Source of the DNA: Oscillospiraceae bacterium
GTDB taxonomy: Bacteria; Bacillota; Clostridia; Oscillospirales; Oscillospiraceae
Length of the DNA: 43,784 nt
Assembly: GCA_016295615.1 (NCBI GenBank)
Contig: JAEDKW010000002.1
Coordinates: 1-43,784 of the forward strand
Direction: 5' to 3'
Positions 1 through 7,500 of this stretch are shown here, piece after piece. The position numbers and the translations under genes are program-made. The notes beneath the pieces were generated by a model that saw only the letters and a program-made list of their open reading frames with translations, had not been told where the DNA came from and made no database searches. Position 1 is the stretch's first letter; each line of letters opens with the position of its first letter.

Positions 1-83
1 TACCGTACCTGATTCCGGACTTTGCCAAGCTGGCGCTGTCGGTCACCATAGCAAAAACAGTCAAAAAACACGCCAAGCGCTGA
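1..83 (+). CDS. bioY: Probable C-terminus of BioY biotin transporter (partial)
   Basis: Only the last 26 codons are inside the window, read in the frame that starts at base 3 and stops at the TGA at 81-83. The tail reads PYLIPDFAKLALS and then a basic end (KTVKKHAKR). This resembles the last membrane helix of clostridial BioY proteins, the substrate-binding S component of the ECF biotin transporter, where a conserved proline/aspartate turn (as in 'PYIIPDLIK') precedes the final helix and a basic cytoplasmic tail. That is recognition from a short fragment, so another small membrane protein remains possible. The gene converges on the zinc-ribbon gene and shares its terminator. Confidence 0.45.
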   Translation, partial: PYLIPDFAKLALSVTIAKTVKKHAKR

Positions 84-111
84 GCATGCGCGCTTTTCGC
101 GGCAAATAAAC

Positions 112-145
112 AAAAAAGCGTCCGTCATCTGACGGACGCTTTTTT
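112..145. terminator. Bidirectional intrinsic terminator
   Basis: A perfect stem, GCGTCCGTC / GACGGACGC with an ATCT loop, is flanked by six A on the left and six T on the right, so it works on both strands. It ends the plus-strand bioY-like gene and the minus-strand zinc-ribbon gene. Confidence 0.9.
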
Positions 146-167
146 CATCAAAGACAATTACAAAGAA

Positions 168-446
168 TTACTGCTCAGCACGCATCTTGGCGAAGCAATC
201 GCTGCAGTAAACGGGACGGTCGGACTTGGGCTCGAAGGGAACCTTTGCCTCGCCGCCGCAGGCTGCGCAGACTGCGGTGAAGTATTCACGCGGACCACGA
301 GCGGCGTTCTTGCGAGCGTCGCGGCAGGCCTTGCAGCGCTGGGGCTCGTTCTGGAAGCCGCGCTCTGCGTAGAACTCCTGCTCACCGGCAGTAAACACGA
401 ATTCATTGCCGCATTCTTTGCAAACTAAAGTCTTGTCTTCGTACAT
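168..446 (-). CDS. Zinc-ribbon domain protein
   Basis: This 92-aa protein is built almost entirely of cysteine pairs: CKEC near residue 9, CKAC near 38, CAAC near 60 and CSDC near 81. The first pair lies in a motif of the type 'LVCKECGNEF', typical of the small probable zinc-binding domain proteins of Firmicutes, and the last two CxxC pairs form a second knuckle. Metal binding is inferred from cysteine spacing; the molecular role is unknown. The start is supported by an AGAGAGGG ribosome binding site just upstream. It follows sigH by 42 nt on the same strand and is probably co-transcribed with it, ending at the terminator at 112-145. Confidence 0.85.
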   Translation of the reverse strand: MYEDKTLVCKECGNEFVFTAGEQEFYAERGFQNEPQRCKACRDARKNAARGPREYFTAVCAACGGEAKVPFEPKSDRPVYCSDCFAKMRAEQ

Positions 447-488
447 GATTTTACCCTCTCTTTGAATAAGAAAAAAATATATATGCGC

Positions 489-1130
489 TCAGCGTTTGCT
501 GATGTCGCCGGAAGTAATGTGCCGCGCCGCCTTGCGTCTGACGCGCTGCACGGCGTTGTCCACCGACTTTGGGGAACGCCCCATCGTCTCAGCGATTTCC
601 TTTACGGAAAGACCGTCCAAATAGTACCCTAAAATCTTCGCTTCAAACTCGGACAACTGCTTGCGCGTGCTCTCCAAAAGGCTTGACACATGATCCCTGT
701 CGATAATCAAAAGCTCAGGGTCGGTCAAGTTCATAAGAAAAGCACCGGAGGTGTAAGAATTACTGTCAAAGAAAGGGGTATCCAGTGATATGGATTGGTT
801 CAGCGGGAAATGCTTGTCGCGCGAAGCCGCGCGAAGCGCAGAATAAAGCCGGTTGCGGATGCAGGTCTCGGCAAAGGTCTTGAATGACGCCGCCTTATCC
901 GCACGGTATTCGCGGATCGCCTGAATGAGACCGAACATACCCTCCTGGATCAGATCCTCCCCATCGCCGCCGGCGAGGAACAGCGGACGCGCACAGGCAC
1001 GCACCATACTGTAATAGCGCGTGACAAGCGCTTCTTCCGCTTCCCGGCTGCCGCTGCGCACCTTGGCGCAGAGCTGCTCGTCAGAGAGGTCACTCAAACA
1101 GATATCCGCTTTTTCAATCTGCTTAGACAT
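489..1130 (-). CDS. sigH: RNA polymerase sigma-H factor (sporulation/transition phase)
   Basis: This 213-aa sigma-70 family factor has region 2 at about residues 35-105, with the core-binding/-10 segment DLIQEGMFGLIQAIREY (59-75). The SigH-typical stretch 'KHFPLNQSISLD' (about 106-117) and 'TDPEL' (136-140) follow, then a region 4 helix-turn-helix 'LSVKEIAETMGRSPKSV' (174-190). In Bacillus, SigH drives entry into sporulation and transition-phase genes; here it fits the spoIIIA and spoIIM genes in the same window. Size matches the family (about 210-220 aa). The ATG at 1130 has no good Shine-Dalgarno, and a strong promoter -10 box lies only 5 nt upstream, so the mRNA may be leaderless. Confidence 0.93.
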   Translation of the reverse strand: MSKQIEKADICLSDLSDEQLCAKVRSGSREAEEALVTRYYSMVRACARPLFLAGGDGEDLIQEGMFGLIQAIREYRADKAASFKTFAETCIRNRLYSALRAASRDKHFPLNQSISLDTPFFDSNSYTSGAFLMNLTDPELLIIDRDHVSSLLESTRKQLSEFEAKILGYYLDGLSVKEIAETMGRSPKSVDNAVQRVRRKAARHITSGDISKR

Positions 1131-1135
1131 TTTCT

Positions 1136-1165
1136 ATTATACCTATTCCGTCATGAATTTGTCAA
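1136..1165 (-). promoter_or_regulatory. Sigma-A promoter of sigH
   Basis: On the minus strand a perfect TTGACA (1160-1165) and a perfect TATAAT (1136-1141) are separated by 18 nt. The predicted transcription start falls at about 1129, inside the sigH ATG. Confidence 0.8.
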
Positions 1166-1200
1166 GTATTTACGAAAATCTGATGGAAAAAAGATGAATT

Positions 1201-2550
1201 TTAGAGTGTTTTTACGCGTTCGACCAGTCTTTCGGCAACCTGACGCGCAATTTCCTCCGTTTTCGCCTCGACCATGACGCGGATCAGCGCCTCCGTTCCC
1301 GATGCACGCACGAGAACCCGACCTTCACCGGCAAGTCTGCGCTCCTCCCGCTCGACAGCTTCTCTGAGGGCTTCGGATGCCATGATGCACTCTTTCACGC
1401 CGTGCTCATTGGAAACGGCGACATTGAGCAGCACCTGCGGATACTGCGGGCAAACAGAAGCAAGCTCGGAGGCTTTCTTCCCGGAGCGGGCAAGGATCTG
1501 TAAAAACTGCAGCGCGGTCAGCTCTCCGTCGCCGGTGGTGGCAAACTCGGTAAAGATCATGTGCCCCGACTGCTCGCCGCCCACGCGGTAGCCGCACTCC
1601 ACCATCTTTTCCAAAACATTTCGGTCGCCCACGCTCGTAACGGCAAGGTCGATGCCGCTGTTTCTGCAGAATTCGTGCAGTCCGAGATTCGACATGACCG
1701 TGGCGACGACGGTGTTGCCGTTGAGCTTGCCGCGGCGCTTCAGCTCCATACCGCAGACCGCCATGATCTTGTCGCCGTCGATCACGCCGCCGGTCTCATC
1801 GACCATCAGGCAGCGGTCCGCATCGCCGTCGAACGCAACGCCGATGTCGTACTTCCCTGCAACGACATGTCCGGCAAGGCTGTCCAGGTGTGTGGAGCCG
1901 CAGTGATTGTTGATGTTCACGCCGTCCGGCTCGCGGTGGATAAAATCGACATAGCAGTTGAATCTCCCGAACAGCTCCGGCGCCGTGGCGGAGGCTGCGC
2001 CGTTGGAGCAGTCCACCAGCACGCGAAGTCCCGAAAGGTCGCTTTCGACCGTGCCGGCGAGATGGTTGATGTACGCTTCCTTCGCCTGCTTGAGTCCGTG
2101 GCGCAGTACGCCGATCTGATCGTGCGTCGCGACGGCGATCGGCTCGTCACTGAGGAGCTTTTCCTCGACTTTCGCCTCTGTCTCATCCGGCAGCTTGTAG
2201 CCCTTTTCGTTGAAGACCTTGATGCCGTTGTGCTCATAGGGATTGTGCGACGCGGAGATAACGATGCCTGCGTCCGCACCTTTCAAAACCGTCAGATAGG
2301 CAACCGCAGGCGTCGGCAGCACGCCGAACGGCATCACATCGCCGCCGACGGCGCAAATACCTGCAATAAGCGCGCTTTCGAGCATATCCGAAGAGATGCG
2401 TGTATCCTTGCCTATGGTAATGAGCGGCTTTCTGCCCTTTTCTTCCTTTAAGACCGCGGCAATGGCCTTGCCCGTTTTAAACGCGAGGTCGACCGTCAGA
2501 TTTTCACCGACAACGCCGCGAATGCCGTCTGTACCGAATAATTTCCCCAT
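1201..2550 (-). CDS. glmM: Phosphoglucosamine mutase
   Basis: GlmM converts glucosamine-6-phosphate to glucosamine-1-phosphate, the second step toward UDP-GlcNAc for peptidoglycan. The 449-aa protein begins MGKLFGTDGIRG. It carries the phosphoserine loop ISASHNP (active Ser about 101), the Mg-binding DGDADR (241-246), the sugar loop near GGEQSGH, and the C-terminal phosphate-binding RASGTEALIRVM. An in-frame TTG at 2571 would add seven residues, but the ATG at 2550 has a GGAGAAG ribosome binding site about 5 nt upstream and gives the family's standard N-terminus. It is the last gene of the ruvC operon, 21 nt after ruvB, an unusual partnership of cell-wall and DNA-repair genes. Confidence 0.96.
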   Translation of the reverse strand: MGKLFGTDGIRGVVGENLTVDLAFKTGKAIAAVLKEEKGRKPLITIGKDTRISSDMLESALIAGICAVGGDVMPFGVLPTPAVAYLTVLKGADAGIVISASHNPYEHNGIKVFNEKGYKLPDETEAKVEEKLLSDEPIAVATHDQIGVLRHGLKQAKEAYINHLAGTVESDLSGLRVLVDCSNGAASATAPELFGRFNCYVDFIHREPDGVNINNHCGSTHLDSLAGHVVAGKYDIGVAFDGDADRCLMVDETGGVIDGDKIMAVCGMELKRRGKLNGNTVVATVMSNLGLHEFCRNSGIDLAVTSVGDRNVLEKMVECGYRVGGEQSGHMIFTEFATTGDGELTALQFLQILARSGKKASELASVCPQYPQVLLNVAVSNEHGVKECIMASEALREAVEREERRLAGEGRVLVRASGTEALIRVMVEAKTEEIARQVAERLVERVKTL

Positions 2551-2571
2551 TTTTCTTCTCCGAAATTTCAA

Positions 2572-3636
2572 TTACCGTGATTCAATGGTCAGCTGCTCCG
2601 CCCCGTCTGAGAGGCGATCGGGAACGGACAAGCCGAGGTGCTGATACGCCTTGTGCGTCACGCAGCGGCCGCGCGGCGTGCGCTTCAAAAAGCCAAGCTG
2701 CATAAGATAAGGCTCATACACGTCCTCGAGCGTGACAGCCTCCTCCCCGATCGTCGCCGCCAGAGTCTCAAGTCCGACCGGACCGCCGCCGTAGTTTTCA
2801 ATGACAGACCGGAGCATACGGTGGTCGATGGGGTCAAGCCCGAGCGCGTCGATCTCAAGCGCACGCAGCGCTTTGTCCGCCATTTCCCGCGTAATGACGC
2901 CGTTTCCCTTTACGTCCGCGAAGTCGCGCACACGCCGCAGCATCCGGTTGGCGATACGCGGTGTGCCGCGCGAGCGCCTGGCGATCTCCAGCGCGCCGTC
3001 CGGGTCGATTTTGACACTTAGGATCCCGGCGCTGCGCGTGACGATTTTTGCAAGCTCCTGCGGCGTGTACAGCTCCAAACGCAGCGTCACGCCGAAACGG
3101 TCGCGCAGCGGCGCCGAAAGCTGACCGGAGCGCGTCGTCGCACCGATCAGTGTGAAGCGCGGAAGATCCAGACGGATGGAATTTGCGCTCGGTCCTTTGC
3201 CGACGATGATGTCAAGCGCATAGTCCTCCATCGCCGGATATAGGATCTCCTCCACGCTGCGGTTCAGGCGGTGGATCTCATCGACAAAAAGGATGTCGTT
3301 TTCGTTGAGATTGGTCAAAAGCGCGGCAAGATCTCCCGCCTTTTCGATGGCGGGTCCGGAGGTGATACGGATGTTGACGCCCATCTCCTGCGCGATAATG
3401 CCGGCAAGCGTCGTCTTGCCGAGACCCGGAGGTCCGTGCAGCAGCACATGGTCAAGAGACTCTTCCCGCTTTTTCGCCGCCGCGATAAACACCGCGAGGT
3501 TGCTCTTTGCCTTCTCCTGTCCGATGTATTCCTGAAGCGTCTTCGGGCGCAGCGAGCCCTCCTGCGCGTCCTCCTGCAGGAAGGTCTTCGCCACGATCGG
3601 CTCTTCGTAAATATCGGTTCCAAAGTCAATGCTCAC
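2572..3636 (-). CDS. ruvB: Holliday junction branch migration ATPase RuvB
   Basis: RuvB is the hexameric AAA+ motor that drives branch migration with RuvA. From the GTG at 3636 the protein is 354 aa: Walker A HGPPGLGKT (about 67-75), Walker B VDEIH (118-122), sensor-1 IGATTRSG, arginine-finger region APLRDRFG, and the C-terminal winged helix ending RGRCVTHKAYQHLG. The frame is open further upstream to a TTG at 3690, which would give 372 aa. The GTG start (MSIDFGTDIYEEP) gives a family-normal N-terminus and has GGGAAGTGA upstream. The gene follows the 52-aa membrane protein and precedes glmM. Confidence 0.95.
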   Translation of the reverse strand: MSIDFGTDIYEEPIVAKTFLQEDAQEGSLRPKTLQEYIGQEKAKSNLAVFIAAAKKREESLDHVLLHGPPGLGKTTLAGIIAQEMGVNIRITSGPAIEKAGDLAALLTNLNENDILFVDEIHRLNRSVEEILYPAMEDYALDIIVGKGPSANSIRLDLPRFTLIGATTRSGQLSAPLRDRFGVTLRLELYTPQELAKIVTRSAGILSVKIDPDGALEIARRSRGTPRIANRMLRRVRDFADVKGNGVITREMADKALRALEIDALGLDPIDHRMLRSVIENYGGGPVGLETLAATIGEEAVTLEDVYEPYLMQLGFLKRTPRGRCVTHKAYQHLGLSVPDRLSDGAEQLTIESR

Positions 3637-3708
3637 TTGCTCACTTCCCTTTCCGTTCTTCCGCTCCGCGCCCTTCAGCGAAAGACGCAAGCGCTTCTGC
3701 CGCTATGC

Positions 3709-3867
3709 TCAGTACACGATGACAAAATAAATCACATAGAGCCAGCTGAGAAGACCGTGCACGATCGCCCAGAATACGCTGTGCCAGTTGGCGTAGGAAA
3801 TGACCATCGCAAGGCAGGTGCCGAAGGTGATGCCGCTTTTGGCAGCTTTCTTTGCATTTTCGTTCAT
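3709..3867 (-). CDS. Small membrane protein (52 aa) inside the ruv operon
   Basis: A 52-codon ORF begins at the ATG 2 nt after the ruvA stop. After a basic, Ala/Lys-rich start (MNENAKKAAKSG) it is almost wholly hydrophobic, rich in Trp and Tyr, and is likely to form one or two membrane segments (about 13-28 and 31-51). The segment GGATGG upstream inside the ruvA end may serve as ribosome binding site, and the 2-nt spacing suggests translational coupling. I do not recognise a named family. Its place between ruvA and ruvB, tight spacing and codon-like composition argue that it is real; its function is unknown. Confidence 0.7.
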   Translation of the reverse strand: MNENAKKAAKSGITFGTCLAMVISYANWHSVFWAIVHGLLSWLYVIYFVIVY

Positions 3868-3869
3868 TT

Positions 3870-4466
3870 TCACTTGACCATCCTTTTCAAACTCTGACGA
3901 ATGATTTCCTCCAGCGGCAGATTCTCCACGTCGATGCCCTTGAGTGCAGCAGAGATATCCTGCTGGGTATAGCCGAGTACGGCAAGCGCCTGCGCAGCTT
4001 CGACCGCCTTGCTTCCTTCCGCCGCAGCGGCCGCGCCGCCGAACGGCAGGTCAATGTCGCTCTGATCCTTTGCGATCTTGTCCTTGAGCTCCAGAATAAT
4101 ACGCTGGGCAAGCTTCTTGCCGATGCCCGGTGCGGCGGTCAGAGCCTTTTCATTGTCCGTGATGATCGCCATGGCGAGGTTTTGCGGTGTGCAGGAGGAA
4201 AGGATCGCCAGCGCCGCCTTCGGACCCACGCCGGACACGCCGATGAGCTGTCTGAAGCTCCCCAGCTCGCCCTGCGTCGCAAAGCCGTAAAGGTCGAACA
4301 CATCCTCCCCAACGTTGAGATAGGTGAAAAGCTTTCCCCGCTTTCCCACCTTGAGCTGCGAGATCGTCGTGCCGGTCGTCTTGCAGGCATAGCCCACGCC
4401 GCCGCAGTCGATCACCGCGAGGTACGGCTCCACATGCGCGACCGTCCCCTCCACATAATAGAACAT
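3870..4466 (-). CDS. ruvA: Holliday junction DNA helicase subunit RuvA
   Basis: RuvA binds the four-way junction and loads RuvB. The 198-aa protein has the N-terminal OB domain (MFYYVEGTVAHVEP to about 65), two helix-hairpin-helix motifs (IGVSGVGPKAALAIL near 76-90 and AAPGIGKKLAQRIILEL near 111-127), an acidic/Ala linker and the C-terminal RuvB-binding domain (LAVLGYTQQDISAAL). Length and domain order are standard. It lies 15 nt downstream of ruvC in the same operon. Confidence 0.96.
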   Translation of the reverse strand: MFYYVEGTVAHVEPYLAVIDCGGVGYACKTTGTTISQLKVGKRGKLFTYLNVGEDVFDLYGFATQGELGSFRQLIGVSGVGPKAALAILSSCTPQNLAMAIITDNEKALTAAPGIGKKLAQRIILELKDKIAKDQSDIDLPFGGAAAAAEGSKAVEAAQALAVLGYTQQDISAALKGIDVENLPLEEIIRQSLKRMVK

Positions 4467-4481
4467 TCGGTTTCCCTCCTG

Positions 4482-4997
4482 TCAGATCGTTTCTTTCACG
4501 CCGCCGCCCTGCACGCGGCTTAACAGCGAGGTCGCCGAGCGGGCGTGGCAAAGCGCGATTGCAAGCGCATCGGCGGCATCGTCGGGCTTTGGTACGCTTT
4601 TGAGCTTCAAAAGCCGCCTGGTCATATCCATCACCTGATGCTTTTCCGCCTTCCCGTAGCCCGTAACCGCCATTTTGACCTGCATGGGCGTGTATTCATA
4701 GAGCGGGATCCCGCTCCTTTGCGCCGTGAAAAGGATGATGCCGCGACCGTGCGCGACCGCGATGCCGGTCGTGATGTTATTGCTGAAAAACAGCTCCTCC
4801 ACCGCAATGGCGTCCGGCTGAAACTGCGCAAGCAGCGTTTCAAGATCGTTCCCGATCTGCACGAGCCGCTCGGCAAGCGAAAGCTCCTTGGGCGTCGTGA
4901 TCGCGCCGTATTGCAGCATCCGCTGCCCGGTTCTGTCCGATTCGACCAGCCCGAAGCCGACGGTGGCTACGCCGGGATCGATGCCAAGGATCCGCAT
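4482..4997 (-). CDS. ruvC: Crossover junction endodeoxyribonuclease RuvC
   Basis: RuvC resolves Holliday junctions by paired nicking. The 171-aa protein has the RNase H-like catalytic set: Asp in ILGIDPG (residue 7), the glutamates in AVEELFF, and the C-terminal aspartates in KPDDAADALAIALCH. The ATG at 4997 has a strong GGGGGGTGAGG ribosome binding site 4 nt away; the upstream GTG at 5006 lies inside that site and is unlikely to be used. It is the first gene of the ruvC-ruvA-52aa-ruvB-glmM operon, from the promoter at 5028-5056. Confidence 0.96.
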   Translation of the reverse strand: MRILGIDPGVATVGFGLVESDRTGQRMLQYGAITTPKELSLAERLVQIGNDLETLLAQFQPDAIAVEELFFSNNITTGIAVAHGRGIILFTAQRSGIPLYEYTPMQVKMAVTGYGKAEKHQVMDMTRRLLKLKSVPKPDDAADALAIALCHARSATSLLSRVQGGGVKETI

Positions 4998-5027
4998 GCG
5001 CCTCACCCCCCACGATAGATGCTATAT

Positions 5028-5056
5028 ATTGTATCAAACATTTGTCCAAAACGCAA
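5028..5056 (-). promoter_or_regulatory. Sigma-A promoter of the ruvC operon
   Basis: Minus strand TTGCGT (5051-5056), 17-nt spacer, TACAAT (5028-5033). The start site would be about 5021, giving a short leader before ruvC. Confidence 0.7.
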
Positions 5057-5107
5057 CCGTAAGTTACGGCGCGGCAAAAGCGGGCGCGGAAAGCGCCGCA
5101 GCACGGC

Positions 5108-5138
5108 AAAGAAAGACCGCTTCCTTCCGGAAGCGGTC
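5108..5138 (-). terminator. Intrinsic terminator after xerD
   Basis: A perfect 10-bp stem GACCGCTTCC / GGAAGCGGTC with a 4-nt loop (5115-5138) is followed on the minus strand by TTTCTTT. It lies 14 nt after the xerD stop and insulates it from the ruvC promoter. Confidence 0.8.
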
Positions 5139-5151
5139 GTAATTCTCTCTT

Positions 5152-6036
5152 TTATGCTCTCGGGTGCGCCTTCTGATAGATATCCTTGAGCTGCTTTTTG
5201 ACGACGTGCGTATAGATCTGCGTGGAGGAAATATCCGCATGCCCCAGCATCTCCTGAATGGAGTGCAGGTCCGCGCCGTTTTCCAGCAGATGCACCGCAA
5301 ACGAATGGCGCAGCGTGTGGGGCGTGATGTCCTTGGAAATGCCCGCCAGCTCCTGATAGTGCTTGACGATCTTCCAAAAGCCCTGGCGGCTCATACGCTC
5401 GCCGTTCATGTTGACAAACAGCGCCGTTTCCTCGGGGTCGGCGATCAGCTGGGGGCGGATCTCCTTTATGTAGTCGGAAAGCGCCTTGATGGCGGTGGGA
5501 TAAAGCGGAATGATGCGCTCCTTCCCTTTGCTCTCGCAGCGGATAAAGCCGGCGCTGAGACTCACATCCTCCTCGTTCAGGTCAATGAGCTCACTGACGC
5601 GGATGCCGGTGGCATAGAGAAGCTCCAGCATCGCGTGGTCGCGGTAGCCCTTCGCATCCACGCACTTCGGCTGGTCGAGAAACAGCTCGACCTCCTTGTT
5701 GGTGAGGATCTCCGGGAACTTGCGCTCCACCTTCACGGCGGCAACGCCCTTGACCGGATTGCTCTTCACTTCGCCGTTCATCTGTAAAAATGCGTAAAAC
5801 GATTTGAGCGACGCGATCGAGCGCGTAACGGTGGCGGCGGATTTGCCTCTGCCGCTCATCCAGGCAAGGTACGCATTCACGTCAGACTGCTTCACCTTGC
5901 GCAGATCCATCGGACGGTGCTCGGAAAAATACGCTTCAAACTGATGCAGATCACGCATATAGGAAGCAAGCGTATTGGAGGAGGCATGCTTTTCCTGCGC
6001 CAAATAGTCCTGATACTGTTCCAACAGTCCGACCAC
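5152..6036 (-). CDS. xerD: Tyrosine recombinase XerD
   Basis: This is a site-specific recombinase of the XerC/XerD family, which resolves chromosome dimers at dif. The 294-aa protein has an N-terminal SAM-like core-binding domain (about 1-90) and a catalytic domain with the complete set: R146 (TGIRVSEL), K170, H240 and R243 (TPHTLRHSF), H266 (LGHADI) and Y275 (TQIYTHV). Assignment to XerD rather than XerC rests on synteny with spoIIM, as in Bacillus and clostridia. The start is a GTG with a rather distant AGAGGAG (about 12 nt). It lies 34 nt downstream of spoIIM and ends at its own terminator. Confidence 0.92.
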   Translation of the reverse strand: MVGLLEQYQDYLAQEKHASSNTLASYMRDLHQFEAYFSEHRPMDLRKVKQSDVNAYLAWMSGRGKSAATVTRSIASLKSFYAFLQMNGEVKSNPVKGVAAVKVERKFPEILTNKEVELFLDQPKCVDAKGYRDHAMLELLYATGIRVSELIDLNEEDVSLSAGFIRCESKGKERIIPLYPTAIKALSDYIKEIRPQLIADPEETALFVNMNGERMSRQGFWKIVKHYQELAGISKDITPHTLRHSFAVHLLENGADLHSIQEMLGHADISSTQIYTHVVKKQLKDIYQKAHPRA

Positions 6037-6070
6037 GAAAAAACACAGCTCCTCTCACAAAAAATAGCGG

Positions 6071-6709
6071 CTAAGACGCAGCCAAAGCCAAAAACTGCGG
6101 CACAAGCCAAAGCTCCAGTACGGAGCCGATCAACAAACACACACAACAGATACCGAACCGGTACCAATAGTCCGTCCCATAACTGACCGGACGAACACGC
6201 TTGCCGTTTCCAATCGAAAACAATGCCAGCGAACGGGCTTTATCGAGCGCCTGAACACTCAGGATCAGCGTACACGGCAGCACAAAAAGCATACGGACCG
6301 CAAACAGTGCCAGCAGCAGCAAAAAGCTCTCTCTTCCGAGTGTGGAGGCAAAGCAAAAGAGCGAAAAGGAAAACAAAAAGCCCTCGAACGCGCACAGCAG
6401 CGGGATCAGCAGCACACCGATGGACGCGAAGCCCAGCAGAAACACGAGCAGCGGGGCTCTGAAAAAGCACACGAGCGTCCGCAGCACCGCTGCGGCGCTC
6501 AAGTCGTCCTGAGAAGCAAGGAGAAAATACCCTTCAAAATAGCGCCCAAGCTCCTCGCCCGTTTCCGCCGCGCAGTTTCCGGCAAAGAGATAGCCGCAAA
6601 CGATCCCGGTCGCCAGCAGCGCAGCCAGCAGCAGCATACTCAGCGGAAGCTCCTCCCAGGAAACAGCGCGAATTCTTCTTGCTTTTGCAAACACAGCCAA
6701 GTCCTTCAC
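6071..6709 (-). CDS. spoIIM: Stage II sporulation protein M (SpoIIM)
   Basis: SpoIIM is a polytopic membrane protein of the mother cell; with SpoIID and SpoIIP it thins septal peptidoglycan during engulfment. From the GTG at 6709 the protein is 212 aa, the usual family size, with about five hydrophobic segments, including MLLLAALLATGIVCGYLF and a repetitive LLLALFAVRMLFVLP stretch. Neighbourhood with xerD supports the call. The frame stays open to a TTG at 6793, but a good promoter (6765-6793) lies inside that extension, so the real start is GTG 6709 or TTG 6700. TTG 6700 has the better ribosome binding site (GAGGTGA, 5 nt away). Confidence 0.85.
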   Translation of the reverse strand: MKDLAVFAKARRIRAVSWEELPLSMLLLAALLATGIVCGYLFAGNCAAETGEELGRYFEGYFLLASQDDLSAAAVLRTLVCFFRAPLLVFLLGFASIGVLLIPLLCAFEGFLFSFSLFCFASTLGRESFLLLLALFAVRMLFVLPCTLILSVQALDKARSLALFSIGNGKRVRPVSYGTDYWYRFGICCVCLLIGSVLELWLVPQFLALAAS

Positions 6710-6764
6710 CTCACAGTATCTCCGCGGCAGATCCGCATCGCAAAGGACTTCAAACGCTTTAATA

Positions 6765-6793
6765 AATATAAGTCTTTCCGTCCCTTTTCGCAA
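6765..6793 (-). promoter_or_regulatory. Promoter of spoIIM-xerD
   Basis: Minus strand TTGCGA (6788-6793), 17-nt spacer, TATATT (6765-6770). The expected start near 6758 leaves about 50-58 nt of leader. The match is to a vegetative sigma-A promoter and not an obvious sigma-E promoter. Confidence 0.6.
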
Positions 6794-7078
6794 GCAAATT
6801 TGCCCATTTTCTCCAATTTTGTCAATTATGTCAAAATGTTATGTAAATAATATTATGTAAATCTTGTAAACAGGAGTGCTCCGCTCTTCGGTCGAAACAA
6901 GATGTAGTGCCGCATTTCACATTGGCTCACCAAATATGGAACGGCGTCTGCAAATTACCACTTTTGGTCGAATTTTCTGTCTCTATTTGTATTTTTCCCC
7001 CATTTGTGCAAATCGTAAAACTTCTTTTTCCGCCTCTTCCCCCACCGCCGGATCAAACAGCAAAGGGTTCCTTTATGT
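6794..7078. other. AT-rich gene-free region with spaced repeats
   Basis: No convincing gene is seen in the 285 bases between spoIIM and the TIGR04086 gene. The part next to the spoIIM promoter holds TTATGTCAA (6826-6834), TTATGTAAA (6839-6847) and TTATGTAAA (6853-6861), spaced 13 and 14 nt apart. The sequence GGTCGAA occurs twice (near 6889 and 6966). No clear terminator for the upstream operon is visible. Confidence 0.5.
6826..6861. repeat. Three near-identical 9-bp direct repeats (possible operator)
   Basis: TTATGT(C/A)AA occurs three times starting at 6826, 6839 and 6853, with a weaker CTTGTAAA at 6863. Spacing is a little over one helical turn. The repeats lie 33-96 nt upstream of the spoIIM -35 box, as a regulator-binding array would. 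The binding protein is unknown. Confidence 0.4.
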
Positions 7079-7498
7079 TCACCTGTGTACTCTGCTTTTG
7101 CGTTTAGCCCTCTTTTTCTTCGCGCTCTTCTTTCCCGACAACAGATATGACAAAGCCGCTCCGCCGAGTATCGGCAGGATCAGCCACAGCACGCGCGCAG
7201 GCGTCAGCGTATCTCCGATGAGAAAGCCCAGCAGCACCGTGACCAGATAAAAGCTGCCCGCGCATCCGAGCGTCATCGCTCCCCGCTTCACGGTCTTTTT
7301 TCCGATCGCAGCCACGCCGATCAAAGAAGCGGCTGCCGCACTCACCCACACGCACCGTTCCAACTGTTCTTCCCCGATCACGCCGCGCACGGTCAAAAGC
7401 GAAAAGAGCGCCATCAGCAGCACATACACGCAAAGGCAGATGCCCGTTCCCACAGCACATTGCCTTACATACCATTTCGTACCCAGGGTTTGATTCAC
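7079..7498 (-). CDS. TIGR04086 family (DUF3792) membrane protein
   Basis: A 139-aa protein with four predicted membrane helices (about 15-38, 48-66, 73-95 and 99-122) and a strongly basic tail (KKSAKKKRAKRKSR). Size, four-helix layout, basic end and position next to yajC match the TIGR04086 family common in clostridia; its function is not known. The GTG start has GGGAGG about 8 nt upstream, but that ribosome binding site is buried in the 3' arm of a perfect 16-bp hairpin (7501-7553), so translation or transcription may be controlled there. Confidence 0.8.
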   Translation of the reverse strand: MNQTLGTKWYVRQCAVGTGICLCVYVLLMALFSLLTVRGVIGEEQLERCVWVSAAAASLIGVAAIGKKTVKRGAMTLGCAGSFYLVTVLLGFLIGDTLTPARVLWLILPILGGAALSYLLSGKKSAKKKRAKRKSRVHR

Positions 7499-7500
7499 GC

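Noticed and set aside
6876..7250. A 124-codon plus-strand frame reaching from the spoIIM gap into the TIGR04086 gene
   Set aside because: Most of it is antisense to a clear membrane protein, and the rest is low-complexity AT-rich sequence.
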